A stretch of DNA of 64,000 nucleotides, from contig OZ020486.1 in the NCBI GenBank assembly GCA_963971405.1, forward strand, positions 25,071,419 to 25,135,418, in the 5' to 3' direction. This document shows positions 45,505 through 57,092 of the stretch, in pieces (within the stretch, counting starts at the first letter, position 1; every line of letters starts with the position of its first letter). The position numbers and the translations under genes were made by a program. Below the pieces are notes generated by a model, which was given only the letters and a program-made list of their open reading frames with translations, had not been told where the DNA came from and made no database searches. The DNA comes from Psococerastis gibbosa (taxonomy: Eukaryota; Arthropoda; Insecta; Psocodea; Psocidae).

Positions 45505-45683
45505 GGCCCGATCCGACGACTCGTAAAATACTTAAAATTTAAGTGACGCTTATCTTGTTATTTTTATTATGATTATTATTGAATTAAATTATAGACTCAG
45601 CCAATTCAAAAATATTTTTTTAATAATAATAATAACAAGATAAGCATTACTTACATTTCAAGTATGAGTCATCGGATCGAGCC
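45505..45683. repeat. Foldback MITE with about 70-nt arms
   Basis: Left arm GGCCCGATCCGACGACTC...GCTTATCTTGTTATT pairs with the right arm (AACAAGATAAGC...GAGTCATCGGATCGAGCC). The loop is about 30 nt, so the whole can fold as one long hairpin. Confidence 0.8.
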
Positions 45684-45774
45684 TAAATACACAACTAGGC
45701 TATTAAGTTGTATACTGTATACCGGTGTGCATGACTTTGTTCGTTTAGGTATATATATTATAATCGACTTCAAT

Positions 45775-45925
45775 GGCCAGGTGGTAACGTGCTGGCACTT
45801 GTGCTTGTGCACTTTACACGCCATGCGATCGGAGACGTGTCGTAACTCAACACGGGTACTAACCTACAGAGGCGACTGAAGAGGTCAATCGGATACATTC
45901 ATTAAATTGTTTGTATGCGATTAAT
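45775..45925 (+). repeat. Dispersed repeat F4, longest copy
   Basis: It contains CCAGGTGGTAACGTGCTGG, ATGCGATCGGAGACG, ACACGGGTACTAACCTACAG, GGCGACTGAAGAGGTCAATC and GGATACATTCATTAAATTG. Other copies lie at 30.05 kb, 21.9 kb and, inverted, 62.3 kb. Confidence 0.7.
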
Positions 45926-45935
45926 CTTTTTTTTA

Positions 45936-45966
<31 letters not shown>

Positions 45967-45967
45967 G
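45936..45967 (+). repeat. (AAT)n microsatellite
   Basis: About ten AAT units directly after the F4 copy; possibly its tail. Confidence 0.8.
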
Positions 45968-47405
45968 TGCCTTCTTTTTCTTGGTCAGATTTGAAAACGC
46001 TTAGCAAAAACAAACTCACTTGCAAACCTTTTGAAACAATACTGTAATATTACCGGTAGGTTCTTACTTCCCTTACTTCTGCTATTTAAAAACTCCTCCC
46101 ACCTCTCATATAATATCCGCTACATAAGGTCATCACAAAATACAGGGATAGATCAATTTTGTTGTAAAATATATACTAACATTTAGCGATTTCACAGGCA
46201 ACATACGATAAGTAAAACAGGTCGCTGGAAATAAAAAGGTGAAAGAGAAAAGGAAAGGAGAAGATAGGGACATTCCGTCACAGCTTTAGGGGGGGGGGGG
46301 GGTAGGAGAGAAGAGGAGGGGGTTTTAATGCATCCCCATTATTGACCCTACATTACTTCCTATATTAAATTTTTCCAATCCGCGAAACATTTCTGATATT
46401 GCACAGGCCAGACGCTTCAGGGCTAGCTTGATTAAAAAATATTGGTCAGACCATGTGAAAAAGTGTCATTGATAAGCAAAAAGCAAATTACGAAAACTTC
46501 AGAATTATTACTCCCGTATTTTATGACTAATGATCTATACATGTATGTCTGTAACGTAATTGGAGCAATATTAGATCCAATAAGTACCTATGGGTCCAAG
46601 AAAAGTTCGAAAGTGTAATACCTTAATTCAGATTCAAATAGTATACTTCAACATTACAAATATTTCTTAGATCGAATAAACATTCGAGTAATCAGAGCCA
46701 ATCTATCAACAAAATATGCATGAAACATTCCAATGTACAGTCGTGGCATCAAAAATGAAATCTTCGGACACTTCTTTACCATGTATTGAATGGCCATAAC
46801 TAGCCTATCCTCATTGAAAACAAGGCGAAAATATTGCAGTAGACTACATAATCAGTGGAATTAATAAAATCAAGTAATTGCTTCATAAGTAAAAGCTAAA
46901 AGACAAAGGCCCTTGTATTCATAACCTATGTCATGTTTCATTACCTTAATAAACGACGCTTCGAACCCTACTGATTTTGAAGCATTTGCTCCAAATTTGT
47001 CAAAAGGTTTTAATTATTTTCAAATATTTCCCACTCTTCCTTACTGTCAGGACATGTAGGTAGAGTAGTGTTATCGAAGAAATATTTGTATTGTTTATTT
47101 TGAATATATGATTGAATCCAAAGATGTTATAATAAACTGGATACGAAAATTGGTTTTAATATTATCATCATATTGTATCATGATGTTGTCAACGCCTCAT
47201 TGAATCTGAATATTTGTATACACGTTCCAATTTTTCTTCGACCCATTGGAACGGATATTGGAACAATATGTAATAAGGCGGAATTACTTTAATTTTTACA
47301 GTAATAGTTTGGTGCTCATTTACTACAGTATTTTAATGATAAGCAAGCCTTTGCGCATCTTTGCTATTAAAATACTAAGATACAATGAGGTTATAGCAAT
47401 ACCAG
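45968..47405. other. No gene seen
   Basis: AT-rich non-coding with a run of 14 G near 46290. Confidence 0.4.
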
Positions 47406-47410
47406 TTAAG

Positions 47411-47666
47411 AGTGTACAGCCCGTAGGAAATTGGCAGCCCGAAATTTAATACTTTTTATTTTTTATTTAATTAACAAAGCTTGTTATTAAAGATTTGGCT
47501 CATCAAAGTTGTAGAAGGTATAAGAAGGTAAAAAGGTATTTTTAGTTTTTGAAATTGTAGTTGTTTTTTTTTATAAAATCAATAATACTGTACATGGTTA
47601 GTTAATTAAATAAAAAATAAAAACTCTTAAATTTCGGGCTGCCAATTTCCTACACTGCTGTACACT
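47411..47666. mobile_element. F3 MITE, 256 bp, about 65-bp inverted repeats
   Basis: It starts AGTGTACAGCCCGTAGGAAA and ends TTTCCTACACTGCTGTACACT in mirror order. The arms share GGAAATTGGCAGCCCGAAAT and TTTTATTTAATTAAC. The interior GATTTGGCTCATCAAAGTTG matches the larger foldback at 8.0 kb. A 67-codon frame crossing the left edge is chance. Confidence 0.85.
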
Positions 47667-47669
47667 CGT

Positions 47670-48455
47670 AATGCTCAAGAACTGCACCTAACTATTATAC
47701 TTCGGAATGGCTCAATGTCAAAAAAATAATAACAAAAAGATAGATATTAAAGTGAATTTCTAGTTAGAAGTTTCCAGATTGGTGTTTCACTAGAATACTG
47801 TGTTGTAATATGAAATAAGGGAGGGACAATTTATTGAGGCAGCCGTGGGGGGAGGGGAAATGTTTGTCATTGTTTCATAAGGGAACAACTGGTTCCTAAT
47901 TAGGATGTTGGCGGTTTTCACAGCCCAACGACCTGCCTTCTCCAGTCTTTGCTCGTTCACTCATTATGCTGCAGGCTGATTACAGCTGCATGCTTTGTCT
48001 TCGCTCATTTCAATAACACCGGTTAATCATTACCAGGATGTAAAGCCTATTGGCATTTCAGGAAAGTCTCATAGCAATTTCATTTCCCAACTCAATATCT
48101 ATTCATCAAATTTATCCCGGCACCCGTGATGCTAACAATGTTCCTCAGACAGGCCTTGTTTTCAAATTAATTCAACATTCAGGAGACTTTGTAGTCAGTT
48201 CAACAAAGAGCAAATTAATTTGTTAAAAGCGGTATAAAATTAATTAGCACTCTAGGTTTATACCCACATAAAAATATTATTAATTAAATATTAAAATAGC
48301 AATAAGAAGTAGATTCATTGACGAATTGAGCAGGATGGGAGTTTAAAAAAAAAAAAAAAATATGAAGCGCGAAACTCCAAAGGGGTAAATACGTGTTCTG
48401 GTGTGTAAATGCAGCACTGGATGTGCAGCAGCCAAGTCTGTGGTTTAGCAAACTG
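47670..48455. other. No gene seen; unique-looking
   Basis: No repeat ends. The 47.9-48.2 kb part is of balanced composition, like the other candidate regulatory blocks; a poly-A run (about 17) is near 48344. Confidence 0.35.
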
Positions 48456-48459
48456 CTAT

Positions 48460-48781
48460 GGCGGGGTTTCCACCGAGCTCTCATTGCAGAATGCACATAC
48501 GTTGACGTGGTAGCAGATATCATTAATAAAGGCGGGGTTTCCACCGACCTCTCATTGCAGAATGCAAATGACATTGACGGAAATTTTTGTTTTTCTCTAT
48601 GCCTTAGTTAAAATTGATCAATGATTATAGATTAAAATCACAAATGAACAAACTAAAATTAAAAAATGGCGTCATGGGATATGTTAAGTACAAACATTTT
48701 AATAGATTTCTATAAAAAGAAAAATTCAAATTTCCGTCAATGTCATTTGCATTCTGCAATAAGAGGTCGGTGGATCCCCCG
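48460..48781. mobile_element. F2 foldback element, partly eroded copy
   Basis: Two left units GGCGGGGTTTCCACCGA occur 72 bp apart, with TCATTGCAGAATGCA after each. The core AATGGCGTCATGGGATATG is kept. The right arm ends GGTCGGTGGATCCCCC and lacks the outer unit, so the right outer terminus is lost. Confidence 0.8.
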
Positions 48782-49970
48782 AATTGGAACCCATTCAGTT
48801 TATACACAGAGAAATCCATCCTGTACTGTACTTAGGGGGAATCATTCTAAATTTTTGAAAAACAAAATGCCGTGAGAGAATTAATTGAATTCTCGTTCCA
48901 CAGTGGCTATATCGGCAAAATTGCTATTTGACCACCTTCTCAAATAGATAAACTTGTATATTACTCTACATTTGTTTTTCTATAAAATAACGTAATCTCA
49001 AAGATATAAGCTGACATTCTAGGATTTATTGATTTTTTTAAAAGATTATAGATATTTATTTTAGATATAGATATCACAAGACAAAATCTACAGCGTATGA
49101 ACACAGTTTAAGTATTTTAGGAGGTGCTCAATAAGAATTTTTGTCAATATAAGGACCGAGAAATTAATTAATTAGCTCTGACTCCATGTTGTTATAAAAA
49201 ATTTGCCAAGATTTCACTTAATATACGTGAATGTTGACCAGTTAACAAGGAATGATCGTTCCCGCTCCTTAACATCAAAATTAATGCATAATTAATAAAG
49301 TAGAGAATTTACAAAAAAGTATTAAAAAAATGGAAAGGAATAATTAAGGCAACGAAAAAACAAGAAGGCTATGATGGAAAGTATGCCCCAGGGGTGGAAA
49401 AAATAACACGTGGTCAATTCCGACTAGGGGAAACGGGGAAAGAAATTGAATATGGCTCTTGTTAACTGCGAGAGGGTTCAACTCACCCCATTCAATTCAT
49501 AACGCTTGTACCAACTATTTGCATTTTTGTAGGCTGTATCATTTGACTTGCATAATTTAAAGTAGTGTAAAGATATGACAAACAACAAATAATAGTTAAG
49601 TAGGAGCCCCATGCTTCACAGTACCTATTTTTACAGCGCGACTGTCCATTTTATTAGCCAAAAAAACAAATTACCATGACAACAAAATCGTTTTAAGAAC
49701 GATTTAATTAAATCTGAAGCATTTACATAGGACATGATGATGATTGGCGTATTTGTGGGGTTCTAAGCAAAAGCATTGAATATATAACACGTGTTATAAT
49801 TGTATCGTGCAATTTAATACAGTATACAGGTAGAATAACTATCTTTTCTCTATACCTACAATGTATGTCAAAATTGGTTCTAAAGCATTGGAATGTTCGA
49901 CAAAAACATGGGTAGTCGTGGCGACCCTTATTTAAATTTTTTGAAGCCGAGTTGGCCACAATTACTTCTT
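48782..49970. other. No gene seen
   Basis: AT-rich non-coding between the F2 and F1 copies. Confidence 0.4.
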
Positions 49971-49973
49971 ATT

Positions 49974-50792
49974 GCTTTCCAATTTATGCGTAGTATATAA
50001 TAAGGAAAGCTTTGTGATGGTCCAAAGTTTCGATTCCGAGATTTCAACGGATTTACACGTTTTGAGGTCCCAGGAACCCAAAAAAGTGGTTTTTACGAAA
50101 TGCCTGTCTGTCTGTCACTCTGTCTGTCTGTACGTCAATTTCCGGGCAAACTACTCGGTCGTTTTTAATTAAATTTGGCATGTACGTTCCCAAAAATCAT
50201 ACCTCGGGACCATTTTTTTTTATTTTGTGCCAATTTAATTTGGGGGTTTTATTCTCAAAAAACTCCAAAAAAACGTTTAAAAAAATTATTTCTCAAAAAC
50301 AGCTCCAACGATTTCTTTTAAATTCACATACGAATATATTGTAGTTGTTATTAATGTCGATAAAATGCGGAGAGTCGCTTGCCCCTTGATAGTTTGCTTC
50401 TGGGGATAAAAACATAAAAATAAAAAAAATTCATGAAAAATGACTAAAAAATAATTTTTCTGCGAAACCTTTCTATCGATGATTTCTACTTTCAGGTATG
50501 TTTTAGGTGTTACATTGAGTAACGAAACCGGACAGGTTGCTTTCCCAGAAAAGTATTTTGTTTTCTGCAAAAAAAATTGAAAATGTTTGAAAAAATGATA
50601 GAAAATTCAGTAGCCAGTATTGCTGGGTGGTAATGTGTTTGTCTGACCCATCTACAATTTACCTCACCCCCCCCCCCCAGATATCGGAAATTTAACGATA
50701 GTAAAATTATTTACCATGAAATTACTCATTTTCTCTGTCCACTAATTTTGATAAATTGGAAAGCATGTTCGAGTAAACTCGGACCGGTTCTT
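49974..50792 (+). repeat. F1 repeat, full copy
   Basis: It begins GCTTTCCAATTTATGCGTAG with a small insertion in the hairpin loop (TATATAATAAGGAAAGC) and ends CGAGTAAACTCGGACCGG. The antisense frame (50286-50570, 94 codons) is homologous to those in the 34.8 and 52.3 kb copies. Confidence 0.85.
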
Positions 50793-51650
50793 TTTAAGAA
50801 GTGTATGAAAAATATCAAGTAAATCAGCCGAGTGATATGTTTTTTCCTGGGTTCCCCTAGATTAGTCAATTAATCAAATGAAGCATTCAGTGAGTCAGAG
50901 CATTTTAAAATTGTTGTTAGTTCAGAAGTGATTCTTAACATGTAACCGAAAATGCTACTAGGTATATAGACGATGGGGTATTGTAAACGAAGTAGCACCT
51001 AGATACATTGTTCACTCATTTTAGAAAAAAGGCAGTAGTAACATTAATTTAGAAAAGCCGTAGGCTTTGATTTAATTTAAAATAAAGTAAGAAAGTAACA
51101 AATTTAAAAGGTATGGGGATTAACCTATTTCCGAAAAAGAATAAGGGTGAATATTGCATGGAGCCTTGTGTCCATCAGAGATTACATCCGACCTCTTTGT
51201 TTCGCCTTGGGAACTCTCGGAAAGCAGATTAAGGACTGGAAATCCATTTAACATGCACTTTACCAAATTGTTTTCAACCTCCCTTCCACCCAGTCTGATG
51301 CTTTTAAATGCGTTCCAATCTACAGCTTAGATTTAATATTTCATTGACAAGAGGGTTTCATTCTCCATTCTGAGTGCTGTCTTCAACCCCTGACATTGCG
51401 AGTTCATACACCCTTACGCAGGTTACAATATTTTTACTTTCCGCGTATATTGCTAATTAAGTTAAAATTGTGTAGAAGAATGCGAATTTTTAAAAATATG
51501 TCATCGTAAAGTGAGTATTTGAATATAGCAACCATTTATTTGACTGTACTTGACCTGTAGCACAGGGATCGGTTCTTAAAATTTAAAATTGCGGCTCAGT
51601 TTCATGCGCAAACATTAATAATAATTGTATTATCCAAGCCAGGGATTCTC
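50793..51650. other. No gene seen; unique-looking
   Basis: No repeat ends or exons recognised. Confidence 0.4.
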
Positions 51651-51654
51651 AAAT

Positions 51655-52030
51655 GCTGAAAAGGCTAAAAACTCTATTATTTTTCACATTTACTTTCAAA
51701 ATTTTCTCCCAGGAGTGCACCCAAGCGACCCCTTCCCTGTGGGCTGTGCCTCATAAGCCATATTAAGTATTGCCTTTGCACAATTTGAATGTTTCTTGCT
51801 GCAATAGGAAATACTTAAACCCCTTTATTTTGAAAATATATTTCCAAAATGTTCCCTCGGGCTAGTACCCCTGCACCTCCCTTCTGTGATCTGAATCTCC
51901 CTATGCACAATTTCAAATTTCTCTGCTTCAATGCATATAACCAGTAAGGTAAGCTTAAAAATCATTTACATCACACCTATATTTGTAAACTTTTCTCCCT
52001 GTGGAGTCCCCTCTCTCCGTGGGTGTATAA
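51655..52030. repeat. Degenerate relic of the G-rich module array
   Basis: Three units about 140 bp apart keep the antisense pattern of the module: TTTTCTCCCAGGAGTGCACC, AATGTTCCCTCGGGCTAG and TTTTCTCCCTGTGGAGTCCC. Each is preceded by a decayed AAACYCCTTATTTT-type block. The GC palindromes have lost most of their symmetry. Confidence 0.5.
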
Positions 52031-52334
52031 TATTATTGAAACAAAACATTTTGTGACTCTTTAAAAATTCAAAAACTTTGTAAATTGTAACTTTCTGTCT
52101 TAGTAGGTTGCCGATTCCTGATATACAGGTAGTACGCCGATTGAATATTTACCGTATGTGTACTGAACCTATTGAAAGTTCTTTTCAATTGATGGATTCT
52201 CTATTAAATATTATGAACAAGAAAAAGTAAGAATTGATAATTATTAAACCTTCGGTGATATTTTGGCTTTACATTTTAAGACCATGACAAATATTACGTG
52301 TAGTAGGTCTACTAGTAGTTTCATTCCAATTACG

Positions 52335-53117
52335 AAGAACCTGTCCGAGTTTACTCGAACATGCTTTCCAATTTATCAACATTGGTAGATAGAGAATATG
52401 AGTAATTTCATGGTAAATAATTTTCCACTGGTTAAATTTCCGTTATCTCGGGGGGGGGGGGGGGGGGGAGGTTGTCCACCTAACGTCACTGGAAGTGAGA
52501 TAAATTCTAGATAGGTCAGAACAACACATTAATTACCACACAGCAATAATGGCAGGGCATTTGAGCGCGAATTTTAAATAATTTTTTGTGCAAAACCAAA
52601 TATTTTTTTGGGAAAGCAACTTATTTCGTTTCGTTACTCAATTTAACACCTAAAACAAGCCTGAAGGTAGAAATCATCGATAAAAAGGTTTCGCAGAAAA
52701 ATTATTTTTTAGTCATTTTTCATTATAATTTAGTTATTTTTATTTTTTTTACCCCCAGAAGCAAACTATCAAGGGGCAAGCGACTCCCCGCATTTTGTCA
52801 ACATTAATAACGACTACAAAATATGTGAATTTAAAAGAAATCGTTGGAGCTGTTTTTGAGAATAAAACCCCCCCAAATTGAATTGGTACAAAATAATAAA
52901 AAAAGGTCCCGAGGTATGATTTTTGTAAACCTACATGCTAAATTTCATCAAAATCGACCGAGTAGTTGGCCCGGAAATCGATGCACAGACAGACATTTCT
53001 TAAAAACCACTTTTTTTGGTTCCTTGGACCTGAAAACGTGTAAATCCGTTGAAATCTCGGAATCGAAAATTGGGACCATCACAATGCTTTTCTTATACTA
53101 CGTATAAATTGGAAAGC
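52335..53117 (-). repeat. F1 repeat, full copy, inverted
   Basis: Read on the plus strand it starts AAGAACCTGTCCGAGTTTAC and ends TACGTATAAATTGGAAAGC. It has a run of about 20 G near 52450 where other copies have C-runs. Plus-strand frames at 52586 (73 codons) and 52844 (87 codons) match the antisense frames of the other copies. Confidence 0.85.
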
Positions 53118-53464
53118 AGTAGGGTTATTTATAGTATTATTTTAATTGACTATTAATATTGGAGAGTGACTATTACTTATAGAGTGAGATAAGGACGACA
53201 CTATTTAGCCAGCGTTACTCTTATTTCTGAACACCGCCTTCTTGGATGACTAATCATTCTTTTTTGTGCCTTCAACTTGGTATCGAATTCAGATCATTTT
53301 GTGTTCCAATTCACTATGCAGTTTAAATTCATGCTTTCACTCTGTTCTAATAATCGTCATAGTCAATAATCTGGTACTGTTGCCAGGGTGTAATACTGAT
53401 ATCCTTCCACTTCCGATCATTCAACTCTTCCACTGGTACCAGTCCCGCTCTTCTGAGATCGCCC

Positions 53465-53919
53465 TTAGGCGCATATTCCACCAACGTCAATAGTGATAGT
53501 AAATGTAATATTGACGGAAATTTGAATTTTTCATTGATACACGCCATTCCACTGGTTTTTTCAACTATTGATCACTTTTCTTCAAATGAAACGTATGCGC
53601 CAAATTTTTGAAATTTGTTTGCACTTGTTTTCCTCGTACACTTATTATTTTTAATAAAACCTAATAATAGTAGGAGGAGTAAGATCGACCTTCATCGATC
53701 TGTTTAATGGATGAAAATTGTTTTATAAACAATAAAATATAAAATGTTTGTACATAACATATCCTATGAGGCCATTTTAATTTGTTATTGTTTGCAACGC
53801 GTGATTTTACTCAATGATCATTGATCAATTTTAACTATGACATAAGAGTAAAATTCAAATTTCCGCAAATACTACTACATTTACTATCACTATTGACGTT
53901 GGTGGAATAAGCGCCTTAA
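53465..53919. mobile_element. F2b foldback element, about 455 bp
   Basis: The termini TTAGGCGCATATTCCACC and GGTGGAATAAGCGCCTTAA are inverted repeats, continuing inward with AACGTCAATAGTGATAGTAA. The interior keeps AATATTGACGGAAATTTG and the mirrored TTGATCAATTTTAACTATG typical of F2. It is the full-length relative of the 20.4 kb palindrome. Confidence 0.8.
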
Positions 53920-55145
53920 TTGAGTTTCTGCATCTTGTCCTTAGTCTTCCTCTCCTTCGCACTTCCATCAATTTCTTCTTCCAGCCATTGGATCGCACTC
54001 CTGCTGCTATCCATTGACTTGAAGTGTCCAAAACAATGCAGTCTACTTCTCGCTTACTTCTCTACCAATGGTTTTTCCACCCCAAACTATCTTCTCAACA
54101 CATCATTTCTAATCTCATCCCTTCTTGTCCTCTGATCTGATGAAGTGCACCTCAGCCGCTAGTATTTTACTGACTAGCCTGTAGCTCCAATCGTATATTT
54201 TCTATATAATATGCGATGCCAAAGAAGTAGATATGCTAAAACTTGAGGTGATTTGAGTTCATAAAAACAGTTGTTGGACGTTCTCAAATAAACCTACGGT
54301 GTTGAAATTTATGATAGAACTATAGCCAGAGTTGTAAATTGAGTAGGTATTAAAATGATGCAGTGAATATGAAACAAATTAAAGAGCGAAATGGTAATGA
54401 AAGGTGATTACATAATGCCTACTATACACGCCAAGAGGAAACGGTTTAATAAGCAACATGTAACACAAAGTGAAGCTTACCAAGAAAAACAGGTGCAGCT
54501 GAACAACAGCTCAGTCTCTCCCCTTCACGGTGAGTCTTTTACTAAGCACCCCATCTTAAGCACCTGAAACAACAATAACAGTAAGTATATGTACATTATC
54601 AATCCAGGTTGGGCTAATTAACCCAGGGATGTCGTAGAGTAGATGAGTAGTCATTGCCATTCAGTCGTTACTTTCCGACTAAAAAAAGAAGGCACATGCC
54701 GTGGGTTCAGTTTATGAGGATTTTTATTTTGTGTAATGAATGTACAATAGCTTCAATAAACTTGTTAAGAGAAATTGATCTAATTAATTCTTAATTTTCT
54801 TAATGGTATGGTGGGCTCAAGTGAAGGTAATTCCAGATGAAAGTAGAATAATAGCATTAAAAAGAGGGATTTGTAGTAACACTGAAAAAATTGGTATCTT
54901 ATGTTTCAAGTGACGATGAATATGTTAAAAGTTTTCACCTAGCTTCCCATATCGCGTAAGGTATTATAGTCTATTTTAACACCGGTAATAAATATAATAA
55001 TTACAATATTTATTATATCGATTAATAAATTGGTAAATACAGCCTCCATTTTCGGAAGCAGAATTTATGTGACTTTCGACTGTCGGTAGGACTCCAGCTT
55101 GCCTGTGGGTCGCGATTACCCCCAGGTACAATTAAACCCAACTTT
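53920..55145. other. No gene seen
   Basis: Short frames only. The first 200 bases contain a hydrophobic 71-codon frame without other support. Confidence 0.4.
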
Positions 55146-55147
55146 AA

Positions 55148-55245
55148 TTAGAGGATATTGCGAAAAAATGGATTTGGCGGGATTCGAACCCACGATCTAC
55201 GCCTAGCCGGGGCGTCGTCTTAACCGATGAACTACAAGCCCCAAC
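55148..55245 (-). repeat. S2 SINE head, best-preserved tRNA-like copy
   Basis: On the minus strand it reads GGGGCTTGTAGTTCATCGG (A-box TAGTTCATCGG), then GACGACGCCCCGG, then GTGGGTTCGAATCCCGCC (B-box), then a T-rich stretch. The 5' GGGGCTT cannot pair with the 3' CCAAATC, so it is not a working tRNA. Confidence 0.65.
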
Positions 55246-55704
55246 AAGTGTAGCAATCTCCAAATCCTCTACGAATGCTCTTAGGCGGGGATTCCACCGA
55301 CCGGCCAGGGCTAAATACAAAAACGGTGACGTGGTAGCAGACATTCAAGACTTAGACGGGGTTTCCAACGACCTCGCATTGCAGAATGCAAATGACATTG
55401 ACGGAAATGTTTGTTTTCCTCTATTCCATAGTTAAAATTGATCAATGATCATAGAGTAAAATCACAAACAAACAAACTAAAATTAAAAAATGGCGTCATG
55501 GGTTATGTTAAGTACAAACATTTTAATAGATTTCTATAAAAAGAAAAATTCTAATTTCCGTCATTCTGCAATGCGAGATCGGTGGAAACCCCGCCTAAGT
55601 CTTGAATGTCTGCCACCACGTCATCGTTTTTGTATTTAGCCCTAGCCGGTCGGTGGAATCCCCGCCTAAGAGCATACGTAGAGGATTTGGAGATTGCTAC
55701 ACTT
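55246..55704. mobile_element. F2 foldback element within a longer palindrome
   Basis: The F2 element proper is 55283-55667 (AGGCGGGGATTCCACCGACC to GGTCGGTGGAATCCCCGCCT, with inner units as at 36.0 kb). Outside it, 37 bp at 55246-55282 and 55668-55704 are also inverted repeats of each other with one mismatch (GTAGCAATCTCCAAATCC and its complement). The 36.0 kb copy has no such symmetrical flanks. Confidence 0.85.
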
Positions 55705-55810
55705 ATGGACATGATTCGTATGGCTATACAGGTTAGCACAGCTACACAACTATCTAGCCGAATAAACATAATAGTCTCCTTAGTAACTTTGTAAAACTTG
55801 CTGTCACTCA

Positions 55811-55921
55811 TTGTTAAAATTAACTTTGTATAGTTTTACGAATCGTCAAGTGCGATTGAAAACAGAAGTGAATTTTTAATTTAATTTTATTCGTAAAACT
55901 ATACAAAGTTAATTTTAACAA
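55811..55921. repeat. Perfect 33-bp inverted repeat, 45-nt loop
   Basis: The left arm (55811-55843) begins TTGTTAAAATTAACTTTG and the right arm (55889-55921) is its exact reverse complement, ending CAAAGTTAATTTTAACAA. Perfect arms imply a recent or actively corrected structure. Confidence 0.9.
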
Positions 55922-56235
55922 TTGATAATGAGAGTATCTAGCCGAGCTTACTTTATTGCATAAAGGCAGTGCTTTCTTTATTAAATACATTGCAGCATTA
56001 TACATACAATATATACTGTCCCATATAACACTGCAATGTAACGATCATTCCTGCTTGATGGGAACCAATCACCACCCTTTTCAGAGTTGGATCCGATGCA
56101 ATGCTGCAAGCAGGAATAGCCTACATGTTGATAAATCAATAACACAATAAATAGCGATTAGACGATAAAAACATAAAAGAAGGTACAGGTTTTTCTAAAT
56201 CATAATAAATCATCTAAATGGTTACCTCATGTCAG

Positions 56236-57092
56236 AAGAACAGGTCCGAGTTTACTCGAACATGCTTTCCAATTTATCAAAATAAGTAGATAGAGAAAAT
56301 GAGTAATTTCATGGTAAATAATTTTCTTATGGTTAAATTTCCGATATCTGGGGGGGAGGGGTTGTCCATCTAACGTCACTGGAGGTGAGGTAAATTCTAG
56401 ATAGGTCAGACCAACACATTACCACACAGCAATAATGGCAGAGCACGCAATGCATTTGAGCGTGAATTTTCTATCATAAAAAAAAAACATTTTTTTGCAC
56501 AAAACCAAATAGTTTTTTGGGAATGTAACCTGTCCGGTTTCGTTACTCAATTTAACACCTAAAACATGCTTGAAGGTAGAAATCATCGAAGGGTTTCGCA
56601 GAAAAGTTTTTTTTTAGTCATTTCTCATTAAAATTTAGTTATTTTTATTTTTTAACCCCAAAAGCAAACTATCAAGGGGCAAGTGACCCCCCGCATTTTG
56701 TCAATATTAATGACGACTGCAATATATGTGAATTTAAAAGAAATCGTTGGAGTTGTTTTTTAGAAATAATTTTTTTAGACGTTTTTTTGGAGTTTTTGAG
56801 AATAAAACCCCCCAAATTGAGTTAGCCCAAAATAAAAAATAGTAATGCCGAGGTATGATTTTTGTAAACCTACATGCCAAATTTCATCAAAATCCACCGA
56901 GTAGTTTGCCCGGAAATCGATGAACAGACAGAGCGACAGACAGACAGACAGAGCGACAGACAGACAGATATTTCGTAAAAACCACTTTTTTGGGTTCCTT
57001 GGACCTGAAAACGTGTAAATCCGTTGAAATCTCGGAATCGAAAATTTCGACCATCACAAAGCTTTCCTTATACTACGTATAAATTGGAAAGC
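56236..57092 (-). repeat. F1 repeat, full copy, inverted
   Basis: It runs from AAGAACAGGTCCGAGTTTAC to TACGTATAAATTGGAAAGC in plus orientation. The microsatellite is expanded (GACAGACAGACAGAGCGACA). A deletion near 56588 breaks the frame that is open in three other copies. Confidence 0.85.

Noticed and set aside
55172..55245. Possible functional tRNA gene
   Set aside because: A- and B-boxes are present but the acceptor stem cannot pair, and related sequences are dispersed, so it is a SINE head.
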